This document shows positions 9,471 to 20,100 of a DNA stretch of 64,000 nt, piece by piece. How positions within the stretch are numbered: the first letter of the stretch is position 1; every line of letters starts with the position of its first letter. The DNA lies in NCBI GenBank assembly GCA_948146395.1, contig OX411559.1, forward strand, positions 40,108,679-40,172,678. Reading direction: 5' to 3'. The notes under the pieces are model-generated. The model saw only the letters and a list, made by a program, of their open reading frames with translations, had not been told where the DNA came from and did no database searches. The DNA comes from Fragum whitleyi (lineage: Eukaryota; Mollusca; Bivalvia; Cardiida; Cardiidae). The position numbers and the translations under genes are program-made.

Positions 9471-12400
9471 GAAAGAGAAAGGCAATTTCAAAGGGAAAAG
9501 GAAGAAAGGGAAAGAGAAAGAGAAAGAGAAAAGGAAGAGCGAGAAAGAGAAGAGAGAGAAATAGAAAGAGAGAGGGAAAGAGAAGAAAGAGCATTTCAAT
9601 TACGATTAAAAGAATTAGAAATTCAAGATAGAGCAAATCAGCCTAGATATATGTATAATGACGATTTTGATGTAACAAAACATTTTAGGCTTGTCCCACC
9701 ATTTCAAGAAAATGAAGTTGATACATATTTCGAACATTTTGAAAAAGTTGCAAATAACTTGAAATGGCCAAAGGAGCAATGGACCTTACTTCTCCAAAGT
9801 GTCTTAGTAGGAAAAGCTCGCAATATTTATTCGCAACTTAGAACAGAACAAAGCAATGATTATGATACTGTAAAAGAACTCATTCTCAAAGGTTATGAGC
9901 TGGTACCAGAAGCATACAGACAACAATTTAGAAGTTGTAGAAAAGAATCTGGCCAGACTCACGTTGAATTTGCAAGAAACGAAGAAAAATTATTTGACAG
10001 GTGGTGCTATTCTAAGAAAATAGACCAAAATTATGATAATCTTAGACAACTCATATTAATTGAACAATTCAAAAATTGCATTCAGTCTGACATTAAGTCA
10101 CATTTAGATGAAAAAAATGTTGAAACTATACATGAAGCAGCTCGCTTAGCTGATAATTACTACCTTACACACAAAAAATATTTCGTTAATAAAGCAAAAC
10201 CTGCTTCCTCACATCCCCAAAATAAATCTATTCAATCGAATTCACCTAAACCAAAGTCTACCGGTGAAACCAATGTTCAAAATCCCTTATCTCGAGTACA
10301 TTGTACTTATTGTAAAAAAACAGGTCACCTTATTTCGGAATGTTTTAGATTAAAAAGGAAGAAGGAACTGAGTGCAGCCAAACCTACAGGGCTCACCAGC
10401 CTTCAGCCTAAATCACAGCCTTCTTTTGAGTTAAATTCAATTGTTAAGGCAGAACCAAATTCTGATTCCTGTATGGAGATTTTTGAACCGTTCATGTTGG
10501 ATGGTTTTGTATCACTTTCAGGTGATATGTGTCCACCTACCCCGATTAAAATTTTAAGAGACACAGGAGCTTCTCAATCTCTTATTTTAGCAGATGTTCT
10601 GCCTTTTTCTGAGAAGACTTCGTCTGGTACTAGTGTCCTTATTCAGGGTGTAGAGTGTGGTGTTATTAATGTTCCTCTTCATAAGGTTAATTTGTCCTCA
10701 GATTTGGTTACTGGTTCTGTGGTTGTTGGTGTTAAACATTCTTTACCATTTAAAGGTGTACATTTATTGCTAGGCAATGACTTAGCTGGAGATAAGGTTG
10801 TTGTTAATCCTCTTGTAACTGACACACCTAATGTAGGTCAAACAGATGATCCTATTTTGCAGGAAATACCTGATTTGTACCCTTCATGTGCAGTAACTCG
10901 GGGTATGGCTAAAAAAGCTTCCTTGAAAAATTCAAATGATATTGACTTAACTGATACTTTTGTTGGTCAATATTTCAATGACGAGATTAAAAAGTCTTTT
11001 AATCTTAGTCTGCCTGATACTCAGACAGACTCGTCAGAACTTTGTCAGTCATCTCAAAGGTCAAATGACCAAGGTCATGAAATGCATTCAAAGTCACAGT
11101 TAATCCAGGAACAGCAAAATGATCCTGAGATTTCAAAGTTAATTGATAGGGCATTACCCGAAAAAGAAATGTCTCAGAATCCTGTTTGTTACTATAAAAA
11201 GAATGGTATTCTGATGAGAAAATGGCGACCATTTGATGTCTCAGCTGATGATGATTGGGCTGTTCATCACCAAATTGTTGTTCCAAAGTCATATCGCCAT
11301 GAAATACTTAGTATAGCACATGAAAGTCCAATGTCTGGTCATTTAGGTGTAAACAAGACTTATCACAAGATTATGACTCATTTCTTTTGGCCTGGACTTA
11401 AATCGGACGTTTCCAAATATTGTAAAAGTTGCCACACTTGTCAAATGGTAGGGAAACCTAACCAAGTTATTCCAAAAGCAAGGTTACAACCCATTCCAGC
11501 TTTTGATGAACCTTTCAGTCGAATAATAATAGACTGCGTTGGTCCTTTACCAAAAACTAAGTCAGGTTCTGAATATTTGTTGACAATTATGTGTGCTTCT
11601 ACTCGCTTCCCTGAAGCAATTCCTTTAAGAAACATTAAGGCAAGGTCAATCATTAAGGCTCTTGTCAAATTCTTTACTTTTGTTGGCCTTCCAAAATCAG
11701 TTCAGTCTGATCAAGGATCAAACTTCATGTCAGGCATATTCCAACAGGTTATGCATGAATTAGGTATCAAGCAATATCTGTCATCTGCTTATCATCCTGA
11801 AAGTCAAGGTGCTTTAGAAAGATTTCATCAGACCTTAAAGAATATGATAAGGTCATATTGTTTCGATAATGAGAAAAACTGGGATGAAGGTATTCATTTG
11901 CTATTATTTGCAGTCAGAGAATCTGTTCAAGAATCTCTTGGCTTTAGCCCCTTTGAGTTAGTTTTTGGTCATTCTGTTTGTGGGCCATTAACACTCTTAA
12001 AAGAGAAATTTCTTGCTGATGATGAAACACCCTTGAACTTATTACAGTATGTTTCTGACTTCAGAAATAAACTGTCTAGGGCATGTGAGGTTGCTAGGTC
12101 AAATCTTAAATCATCTCAGAGCAAAATGAAGGCAAGATATGACAAGCATAGTGTTGATAGGAAATTTGAACCAGGTGATAAAGTCCTTGCTCTTTTGCCA
12201 ATACCTGGCCGACCCTTACAGGCAAGATATTATGGCCCGTATACTATTGATAAGAATACAAGTGATTTGAATTATATCATCAATACTCCTGGAAGGCGTA
12301 AATATAAAAAACAAATGTGTCATGTGAATATGTTAAAAAAGTATTTTGACAGAGATAGCTCTATTTCAAAACCGGTTACAGTTGTAAACACTGTCCCACA

Positions 12401-13892
12401 AGAATCAAATGTGATTGAATCAGAAGTTAATTCAGACTTTAGTGAAAAATCCGTTCCTGGTCCACCTAAACTTGAGAACTCTGAAATACTAAAGAATCTT
12501 GACGACAAACTTTCACATTTGGAGCCATCTCAACGAGAAGAGCTGAAACAGTTGATTAATGAATATGAACACTTGTTTCCTGACATCCCAACAAGAACTG
12601 ATAAAATATATCATGATGTCATTGTGGAAGATTCTCAACCAATAAAACAACATCCTTATAGAATGAATCCAGTGAAACAAAAAGCCCTTCAAGATGAAGT
12701 GAATTACTTATTGGAGAATGATTTTATTGAACCCAGCCAAAGTAATTACAGTTCACCATGTATATTAGTTCCAAAGCCAAATGGAACATACAGAATGCGT
12801 ACTGACTATCGAAAAGTGAACTCTGTGACAAAAACTGACTCTTTTCCTATACCAAGAATTGATGACTGTATTGACAAAGTCGGTAATTCTAAATATGTCA
12901 CCAAATTTGACCTTCTCAAAGGATTCTGGCAAGTTCCGCTCACTGATAGGGCTAAAGAAGTATCAGCATTTGCTACTCCAACTGGTCTGTACCAGTACAA
13001 AGTTATGCCGTTTGGGATGAAAAATTCTCCTGCGACGTTTCAGCGGCTTGTAAATATGGTTATAGCTGGCTTAGATGGCTGTGACGCATACATTGATGAT
13101 GTCATCATCTATACAGATACATGGAGTGACCACCTTCAAAGAATCAAACAATTCTTCGACCGTCTCAGTGATGCAAAATTGACTATTAATCTTGGAAAAA
13201 CAGAATTTTGTCATGCTACTGTTACTTTCTTAGGACATCTTGTGGGACAGGGTCAAGTTAAACCTTTAGAATATAAGGTCAATGCTATCTCTGAGTTTCC
13301 TGTGCCTGCTACTAAAAAGCAACTGATGCGATTTCTTGGTATGGCTGGCTACTATAGAAAGTTTTGTAAGAATTTTTCTATAATAGCTGAACCTTTAACA
13401 AACTTATTAAAGAAAAACGTTAAGTTCAAATGGAATGATAACTGTCAAGTTGCCTTTGATCGCTTAAAAGCCATACTAAAGAGCACACCAGTTCTTTCAG
13501 CACCTGATTTTGACAAATGTTTCAAATTAGCTGTTGATGCAAGTGATGTTGGTATTGGTGCTGTTCTTTTGCAAGAAGACGATGATGGTATAGATCATCC
13601 AGTTTGTTATTATTCTAAAAAATTAAACAAACATCAGAGAAACTACTCCACCATTGAAAAGGAATGTCTTGCTCTGATTTTGGCAATCCAACATTTTGAA
13701 GTTTATTTAACATCTGCAACTTCTCCTATAGTTGTATTCAGTGACCACAATCCCTTAAGTTTTCTTCACAAACTTAAGAGTAAGAACCAAAGATTATTGA
13801 GGTGGAGTTTGTCACTTCAAGAATTTGATCTTGATGTAAGACACATTAAAGGAAAAGACAACATTATAACAGATGCTCTGTCAAGAGTCTAA
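9471..13892 (+). CDS. gag-pol: Gag-Pol polyprotein (Gag C-part, PR, INT, RT, RNase H)
   Basis: One uninterrupted frame; the first ATG is 9651 (1,413 residues), and the frame is open back to the insertion edge at ~9465. From 9651: capsid-like region (residues ~20-190), CCHC knuckle CTYCKKTGHLISEC (~218-231), aspartic protease DTGA (~304), integrase zinc domain (H at ~558, CKSCHTC ~593-599), and integrase core D ~627, D ~687, E ~723 with D-x35-E spacing. Only after these come reverse transcriptase (YIDD at 1147-1150) and RNase H (VDASD, ~1297) to the end at DALSRV. Integrase ahead of RT is the Gmr1-like arrangement. Gag and Pol are fused without a frameshift. All catalytic motifs that I can locate look intact; only the Gag N-terminus is separated. 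Confidence 0.93.
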   Translation, partial: ERERQFQREKEEREREREREKEEREREEREIEREREREERAFQLRLKELEIQDRANQPRYMYNDDFDVTKHFRLVPPFQENEVDTYFEHFEKVANNLKWPKEQWTLLLQSVLVGKARNIYSQLRTEQSNDYDTVKELILKGYELVPEAYRQQFRSCRKESGQTHVEFARNEEKLFDRWCYSKKIDQNYDNLRQLILIEQFKNCIQSDIKSHLDEKNVETIHEAARLADNYYLTHKKYFVNKAKPASSHPQNKSIQSNSPKPKSTGETNVQNPLSRVHCTYCKKTGHLISECFRLKRKKELSAAKPTGLTSLQPKSQPSFELNSIVKAEPNSDSCMEIFEPFMLDGFVSLSGDMCPPTPIKILRDTGASQSLILADVLPFSEKTSSGTSVLIQGVECGVINVPLHKVNLSSDLVTGSVVVGVKHSLPFKGVHLLLGNDLAGDKVVVNPLVTDTPNVGQTDDPILQEIPDLYPSCAVTRGMAKKASLKNSNDIDLTDTFVGQYFNDEIKKSFNLSLPDTQTDSSELCQSSQRSNDQGHEMHSKSQLIQEQQNDPEISKLIDRALPEKEMSQNPVCYYKKNGILMRKWRPFDVSADDDWAVHHQIVVPKSYRHEILSIAHESPMSGHLGVNKTYHKIMTHFFWPGLKSDVSKYCKSCHTCQMVGKPNQVIPKARLQPIPAFDEPFSRIIIDCVGPLPKTKSGSEYLLTIMCASTRFPEAIPLRNIKARSIIKALVKFFTFVGLPKSVQSDQGSNFMSGIFQQVMHELGIKQYLSSAYHPESQGALERFHQTLKNMIRSYCFDNEKNWDEGIHLLLFAVRESVQESLGFSPFELVFGHSVCGPLTLLKEKFLADDETPLNLLQYVSDFRNKLSRACEVARSNLKSSQSKMKARYDKHSVDRKFEPGDKVLALLPIPGRPLQARYYGPYTIDKNTSDLNYIINTPGRRKYKKQMCHVNMLKKYFDRDSSISKPVTVVNTVPQESNVIESEVNSDFSEKSVPGPPKLENSEILKNLDDKLSHLEPSQREELKQLINEYEHLFPDIPTRTDKIYHDVIVEDSQPIKQHPYRMNPVKQKALQDEVNYLLENDFIEPSQSNYSSPCILVPKPNGTYRMRTDYRKVNSVTKTDSFPIPRIDDCIDKVGNSKYVTKFDLLKGFWQVPLTDRAKEVSAFATPTGLYQYKVMPFGMKNSPATFQRLVNMVIAGLDGCDAYIDDVIIYTDTWSDHLQRIKQFFDRLSDAKLTINLGKTEFCHATVTFLGHLVGQGQVKPLEYKVNAISEFPVPATKKQLMRFLGMAGYYRKFCKNFSIIAEPLTNLLKKNVKFKWNDNCQVAFDRLKAILKSTPVLSAPDFDKCFKLAVDASDVGIGAVLLQEDDDGIDHPVCYYSKKLNKHQRNYSTIEKECLALILAIQHFEVYLTSATSPIVVFSDHNPLSFLHKLKSKNQRLLRWSLSLQEFDLDVRHIKGKDNIITDALSRV

Positions 13893-14150
13893 AATTTTGA
13901 ATTGTCATATCTTTAATAAAACATTGAATTTAACAGTTACATTTTACTATATTTTTTGTATATATGTATGTATGTTTGCTTATATAACTCTTTTTCAATT
14001 CTTTTGATGAAAATTGTTTGTATTTTCATGCTAGATGTGCTGAAATGTTGCAACGAATCATGATATTATCAATTATGTGATGTATATTATCATTGTATAT
14101 GCTAAAGATAATGCAAAAAGAAAGATTTATTTCATAAACCTTTCTTTTTT
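13893..14150 (+). other. 3' untranslated interior of the LTR element
   Basis: AT-rich, non-coding, between the pol stop and the nested family E element. I see no feature beyond short TATG runs near 13960-13975. Confidence 0.5.
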
Positions 14151-15348
14151 AGCTCCACTGGCTGAAAGCCACTGGGGCTATTGTCATGGCGTTGTGTCCG
14201 TCGTGCGTCCGTCCGTGCGTCCGTGCGTGCGGTCGTAAACTTTTTCTTTAAAAATCTTCTCCTCAGAAACTACTGGATGGATTTCAACCAAACTTCACAG
14301 AAATGATCCTTGGGTGACCCTCTTTCAAAGTTGTTCAAGAAATTTTGATCCAATGAAAAACATGGATTTAATGGGCGTGGCTAATTTCCAAATATGGTAA
14401 AAAGTGACTTTTCTCAGGTTCTAATTGATGGATACCAATTAAACTTTACATGAATGATCCTTGGGTGACCCTTGATCAGTCTACAAAAAATTATTGTGAT
14501 CAGATGAAAAATATGTATTTTATGGGCGGAGGTCATTTCTCTATAATGTTATATAGTGGAAACTTTGAAAATCATTTTCTCAGAATCTAACTTATAGATA
14601 TCAACCAAATTTTACATGAAAGATCCTAGGGTGACCCTTTATCAGTCTACCAACAATTTTTTTGATCGGATGAAAAATATGCATTTTATGGGCGGAGGTC
14701 ATTTCTCTATATATTATATAGTGGAAACTTTGAAAATCATTTTCTCAGAATCTAACTGATAGATATCAACCAAATTTTACATGAATGATTCTTGGGTGAC
14801 CCTTTATCAGTCTACCAAAGATCATTGTGATTGGATGAAAAATATGTCTCTTTATTGGCGGAGGTCATTTCTCTATATGTTATATAGTGGAAACTTTGAA
14901 ATTCATTTTCTCAGAATCTAATGGATAGATATCAACCAAATTTTACATGAATGATTCTTTGGTGATCCTATATCAGTCTACCAAAAATTATTGTGATCGG
15001 ATGAAAAATATGTATTTTATGGACGGAGGTCATTTCTCTATGTGTTATATAGTGGAAACTTTGAAAATCATTTTCTCAGAATGCAAATGATGGATATCAA
15101 TCAAACATCATTAGTATGATCCTTGGATGATCTATTATCATGCAGCCAAAAATTATTGTGATTTGATGAAAAATATGTCTTTTATGGGCGGAGGTCATTT
15201 CTCTATATGTTATAATTGTGGAAACTTTGAAAATCATTTCAACATCAGTAGAACCCAAAATATCTAAAATTCTAGTCAAAACCTAGATTTGCTATTACAA
15301 GAAATTCAAGCCTGTGGAGCGACACAAGCCATTCATGGCTTTCTAGTT
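14151..15348 (+). mobile_element. Helentron-like element, family E, copy 2 (complete)
   Basis: The left end AGCTCCACTGGCTGAAAGCC is a hairpin, followed by CGTCCGTCCGTGCG microsatellite (about 14195-14232), about six ~165-bp units and the right arm GTGGAGCGAC...AAGCCATTCATGGCTTT. AGCTCCAC and GTGGAGCG are subterminal inverted repeats. It sits 6 bp from the retrotransposon's polypurine tract. Confidence 0.85.
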
Positions 15349-15354
15349 TCTTTC

Positions 15355-15365
15355 AAGGGGGAAAG
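15355..15365 (+). other. polypurine tract of the LTR element
   Basis: AAGGGGGAAAG directly abuts the 3' LTR start (TGTTATG). Confidence 0.8.
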
Positions 15366-15784
15366 TGTTATGTATAATCTATAAATAAACCTAATGGTAT
15401 TTACCATGTCTATTTTTAGAATTAGTCTGGGGATTTTCCAATATCTCTTGACACTTTAAGGTAATAGATGTAGAAGATTTGAGATCTTTCTAGAAAGGCC
15501 TTTTGGAAGGTGATTCAGACTCTAGAGTATTCTTATGTTCTATACTATTCCAGATTGTTCTATAGTATTATATAAAGGGATTCCTACAGCATTCTTGGTT
15601 CACTTGATTTAGACTTATGGTTTCATTTAGTAGTACTGTGTTAAACTAAAAGGGGATTTCTTGTTATCTTAAAAGTGTGTTTGAAAGCGTGTTTAATTTT
15701 AAATTCAGATATTATTGGACTTATTATTTGTGGACCAGGAACTTTTTGCTGGCTTCTTTGTTCGTGTTACATTGCCACGTAACA
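15366..15784 (+). repeat. 3' long terminal repeat
   Basis: 419 bp, TG...CA. It aligns along its whole length to the 5' LTR with one substitution that I could find (C at ~6067 versus T at ~15699) and a ~121-bp gap. Confidence 0.92.
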
Positions 15785-16330
15785 AGTTATAAGATAAAAG
15801 TTCAATAACTGTGTTCTTATCAAAATTTGAAACATTTTTGTCATTTTGACATTGTATTAACATTGTCCATGTTAGTTAGTTTTTCAAAAGAAAGTGTTGG
15901 CCTAGGAATAGTTGAGTTGTTACTTTCCTTAAATTCCTGCTTGAACATTGAGAAGTTGCCCCTTTCCTTTGAACTCTTCAAAAAAGACCAACTAGTAAAA
16001 AAAAATATTCTTGTGCGTATTATTTTTGCCTCCTATGCTTGGGAGGGAAAATAAGTTGTGCCAAAATAAAACTTAATACAGTTTTGGTAAAAATGGCAAA
16101 AATAAGATGACTATATTATGATACTATAATCTTAAAGTCCAAATGACAAATTACAGTTGAAGTGTTTTGAAAAAGTCTTTTGGAGCTGCAAATATTGAGG
16201 AAAAAGAAGAACTTGCCAGCAAGCAATTTCTTCATTTACCATAATATTTTCAGAAGCCTTTTTCTTCAGAGGCTTGACAAAATGTAATTGTTTGGGAATT
16301 AGATAAATCCATCATTGATAATGAGCACTG
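15785..16330 (+). other. non-coding interval
   Basis: The first ~15 bp complete the hairpin MITE interrupted by the LTR element. A short inverted repeat GAAGAACTTGCC...GCAATTTCTTC lies at 16205-16232. I found no SNRNP40 terminal exon and nothing else. Confidence 0.4.
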
Positions 16331-16687
16331 CAGGGCTCCTGTTTGACACTTAAACCAGGGTCTTGACACCCAAGAACCTTGTATCTTATTTTGACCTTTA
16401 GAAAATTCATTCCAAGGGGGTCATCTTGACCCCCTTGAGAGAAATTTCTAAGGGTCAAAACTTTTTAAGATGCATCTAATATAATATCTAGAATATAACA
16501 ATTCAATTGCTCACTTTATATTTTCAAAAGAAAATCAAAAGACCCTTAAATCTATAAATTTCATACTACGTAACTTATGATTAGCTCTTTCTTCTCTTTG
16601 ACCCCTTTGCAATTCACTTAGACCCCTGGAATTTAATGGTTAAGGGGTCAATGACCCCATAATTACAAATGTTAGCACAAGTCCTTG
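16331..16687 (+). mobile_element. MITE of the CAGGGCT...AGCACAAGNCCTTG family
   Basis: The start CAGGGCTCCTGTTTGACAC and end TTAGCACAAGTCCTTG also bound repeats at 31246-31842 and about 41061-41413, with the shared interior AAACCAGGGTCTTGAC and repeated TTTGACCCC. The CAGGGC terminus suggests hAT; no transposase is visible. Confidence 0.65.
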
Positions 16688-16827
16688 CACAAGTAACAGT
16701 TCCATTCCATCCATTTACTGAAGATGTTGCACTGTTTAGGAAAGCCCTCCATGAAACTCGGTTCTTCATTCAATTTCTCCAAGGTAAATTTTCTTGTCAC
16801 TTCCACATGATGCAACTGTAATGATAG

Positions 16828-16863
16828 GAAAATACAAAGTGAATACTATGAAAGTACAAAGTG
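16828..16863 (+). repeat. 22-bp minisatellite, left part
   Basis: GAATACTATGAAAGTACAAAGTG, continued after the Tc1 element at 23471-23550 by three or more units of ACTATGAAAATACAAAGTG. The transposon therefore inserted inside a minisatellite. Confidence 0.7.
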
Positions 16864-17280
16864 TACACTGCCCTCCAAAAGTTTCTTCACACACACTTCT
16901 TTTAAAGATCTTTAGCTTAAGTAATTTAAAACAAAGTTTTATTTTATTTTTATCAATAAAATGTATACTTTATATCTTTATTGCAATGTATCAATTAAGA
17001 AGCAATACCAGAAATGGCAAAATCATGTAAAATCGACAAAATCAGATAAGTTCACTATTTTGCCAAATTTTCTATCAAGGGTATCAACTTCTGTCAATAT
17101 TTAGTGAAGCCTCCATTAGCAGATAAGACAGCCTGAACATGCATCAACATGCTATTTACAAGTCTCTCACAACGTTCCACTGATAATCAGCATTTTTAGC
17201 TCACCTGAGCACGAAGTGCTCAAGGTGAGCTTTTGTGGTCGCGTGATGTCCGTCGTCCGTCGTGTGTCGTCAACATTTAC

Positions 17281-17855
17281 CTTGTAGACACTCTAGAGGC
17301 CACATTTTTTGCCCAATCAACCTGAAATTTTATCAGAATGATTGTCTTGATGAAATCTCGGACAAGTTCGAAATTGGGTCAAGTGGGGTCAAAAATGAGG
17401 TCACGGGGTCAAATCTTAGAAAAACCTTGTAGACACTCTAGAAGCCATATTTTGTGCCCAATCAACCTGAAATTTGGTCAGAATGAATGTCTTGATGAAA
17501 TCTCGGACAAGTTCGAAATTTGGTCAAGTGGGGTCAAAAATGAGGTCACGGGGTCAAATCTTAGAAAAACCTTGTAGACACTCTAGAAGCCATATTTTTT
17601 GCCCAATCAACCTGAAATTTGGTAAGAATGATAGTCTTGATGAAATCTTGGACAAGTTTGAAATTGGGTCAAGTGGGGACAAAAATGAGGTCACAGGGTC
17701 AAATCTTAGAAAAACCTTGTAGACACTCTAGAAGCCATAATTTTTGCCCAATCAACCTGAAATTTGGTCAGAATGATTGTCTTGATGAAATCTCGGACAA
17801 TTTTGAAATTGGGTCAAGTGGGGTCAAAAATGAGGTCACGGGGTCAAATCTAAGA
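17281..17855 (+). repeat. 145-bp tandem array of element A, part 1
   Basis: CTTGTAGACACTCTAGA recurs at 17281, 17426, 17571 and 17716, exactly 145 bp apart. The array resumes at 22107 after element B. Confidence 0.9.
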
Positions 17856-18054
17856 ACAAGAGGGCCGTTGGCCCTGGGTCGCTCACCTGAGAAACAAGAG
17901 CCGTCAGAGACGGATTATGCTCCCCGAATAAGGCAGTGTCACAAAATCAAAAGCCATGTTGGACATGGACATCCCCCGCGAAGAAAGCTTGATAGTAAAC
18001 TGAAGCCTATTAGATAAAAGATTCTTTTGTACTGTCAAAGATTTGCCTCCTATA

Positions 18055-18530
18055 AAATCTAAGTAATAAAAATAACAAAGGGCAATAACTCCAAAATTAT
18101 GCTAGCAAGAGTTGTAGTTCAGGTGTATTGCACTTCTCCTCCATGAGATCTATCCACCCATAAAGATTCAAGTTGACAGCTACTATACTTTACGAGATAT
18201 GCTCCAGACAAAATCTAAGTATCAAAAATAACAAAGGGCAATAACTCCAAAATTATGCAAGCAAGAGTTGTAGTTCTTGTGCATAGCACTTCTCCTCCAT
18301 GAGATCTATCCACCCATAAAGTTTCAAGTTTATAGCTGTTATACTTTAGGAGATATGCTCCATACATAATCTAAGTATCAAAAATAACAAAGGGCAATAA
18401 CTCCAAAATTATGCAAGCAAGAGTTGTAGTTCTTGTGCACTGCACTTCTCCCCCATAAGATCTATCCACCCATAAAGTTTCAAGTTGATAGCTATTATAC
18501 TTTAGGAGATATGCTCTGTGGTCAGATTGC
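18055..18530 (+). repeat. ~157-bp tandem array (3 copies) in element C
   Basis: AACAAAGGGCAATAACTCC recurs near 18073, 18231 and 18388. Related DNA lies in reverse at 42205-42630 and forward near 26500 and 32885. Confidence 0.8.
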
Positions 18531-18589
18531 AAGGACTCAAATAAGGTTTTATCTTACACAGCAAACATAAAGGTAACAAACATTAAACC

Positions 18590-20100
18590 TCCTTTTTGCA
18601 TAACATATTTTTAGACACAAATTTTTTTAGGCCTCAAATCCAAAAACCGTCACAGATGCATCAACACTATATCATAGGAAGTTCACTAGTAAGTTTCATT
18701 TGATTTGGCCCAAGCGTTATGGAGAAATAGGTGGGGACGGACGGACGGACGGACGGAATATCTATTTTACATGCTAACGTAAAGGTAACAAACATTTAGG
18801 CCCCTTTTTCCATGATAATTTTTTTTTTTAAGTCAATTTCAAATTGTTTATAGTAAAGGGCATCTGATTTGCTACTCAAATATGAAATTTCACTAAATTC
18901 TGACAGTTAGACTAGGAGAAATTTGGGAAAAACTGTTTTTTACCCTAAGTCCCCTTTTCCTGTGACGAGGCCTCAAATCGAAAAACCGTCACAGATGCAT
19001 CAACACTATATCATAGGAAGTTCACATAGTAAGTTTCATTTGATTTGGCCCAAGCTTTATGGAGAAATAGGTGGGGACGGACGGACGGAATATCTATTTT
19101 ACATGCTAACGTAAAGGTAACAAACATTTAGGCCCCTTTTTCCATGATAAATTTTTTTTTACGTCAATTTCAAATTGTTTATAGTAAAGGGCATCTGATT
19201 TGCTACTCAAATATGAAATTTCACTAAATTCTGACAGTTAGACTAGGAGAAATTTGGGAAAAACTGTTTTTTACCCTAAGTCCCCTTTTCCCGTGACGAG
19301 GCCTCAAATCCAAAAACCGTCACAGGTGCATCATCACTATATCATAGGGAGTTCATATGGTAAGTTTCATTAGATTTGGCCCAAGCGTTATGGAGAAATA
19401 GGTGGGGACGGACGGACGGACGGACGGAATATCTATTTTACATGCTAACGTAAAGGTAACAAACATTTAGGCCCCTTTTTCCATGATAAAATTTTTTTTT
19501 ACGTCAATTTCAAATTGTTTATAGTAAAGGGCATCTGATTTGCTACTCAAATATGAAATTTCACTAAATTCTGACAGTTAGACTAGGAGAAATTTGGGAA
19601 AAACTGTTTTTTACCCTAAGTCCCCTTTTCCTGTGACGAGGACTCAAATCCAAAAACTGTCACAGATGCAACAACACTATATCATAGGAAGTTCACATGG
19701 TAAGTTTCATTTGATTTGGCCCAAGCTTTATGGAGAAATAGGTGGGGACGGACGGACGGAATATCTATTTTACATGCTAACGTAAAGGTAACAAACATTT
19801 AGGCCCCTTTTTCCATGATAATTTTTTTTTACGTCAATTTCAAATTGTTAATAGTAAAGGGCATCTGATTTGCTACTCAAATATGAAATTTCACTAAATT
19901 CTGACAGTTAGACTAGGAGAAATTTGGGAAAAACTGTTTTTTACCCTAAGTCCCCTTTTCCCGTGATGAGGCCTCAAATCCAAAAACCGTCACAGGTGCA
20001 TCATCACTATATCATAGGGAGTTCATATGGTAAGTTTCATTTGATTTGGCCCAAGGGTTATGGAGAAATAGGTGGGGACGGACGGACGGACAGACGGAAG
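18590..20100 (+). repeat. ~332-bp tandem array (about 4.5 copies) in element C
   Basis: GAATATCTATTTTACATGCT recurs near 18757, 19088, 19427 and 19759, each copy preceded by a GGACGGACGG run of variable length. The microsatellite is itself part of the amplified unit. ORFs here are periodic shadows. Confidence 0.85.

Larger units (their letters stand above)
5734..15784 (+). mobile_element. Gmr1-like Ty3/gypsy LTR retrotransposon, with nested insertions
   Basis: Complete LTR-to-LTR element: 5' LTR 5734-6273, primer binding site from 6277, Gag/Pol coding in two pieces (6482-6797 and 9471-13892), polypurine tract 15355-15365, 3' LTR 15366-15784. The pol order is protease, integrase, reverse transcriptase, RNase H. 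That is the copia-like order found in the Gmr1 branch of Ty3/gypsy elements and not in ordinary gypsy. Foreign insertions are a Helentron-like element at 6797-9468 (carrying a hAT element at 7387-8506) and another at 14151-15348. The LTRs are nearly identical apart from one indel, so integration looks recent. The element cannot express intact Gag as it stands. Confidence 0.92.

Noticed and set aside
8419..9599. Minus-strand ORFs with NHWANQAETWQGCS and KSEKWPKMAENIRKNS
   Set aside because: Shadows of the 172-bp array of element D, spaced exactly 172 bp.
11005..11292. Minus-strand ORFs inside pol (also 11441-11668, 12320-12508, 12806-13000)
   Set aside because: Antisense shadows of the long Gag-Pol frame.
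17338..18017. ORFs reading KSRTSS...GSKMRSRGQILEKP
   Set aside because: Products of the 145-bp array of element A; the period is not a multiple of three and no start or splice logic exists. Same for 22158-23140.
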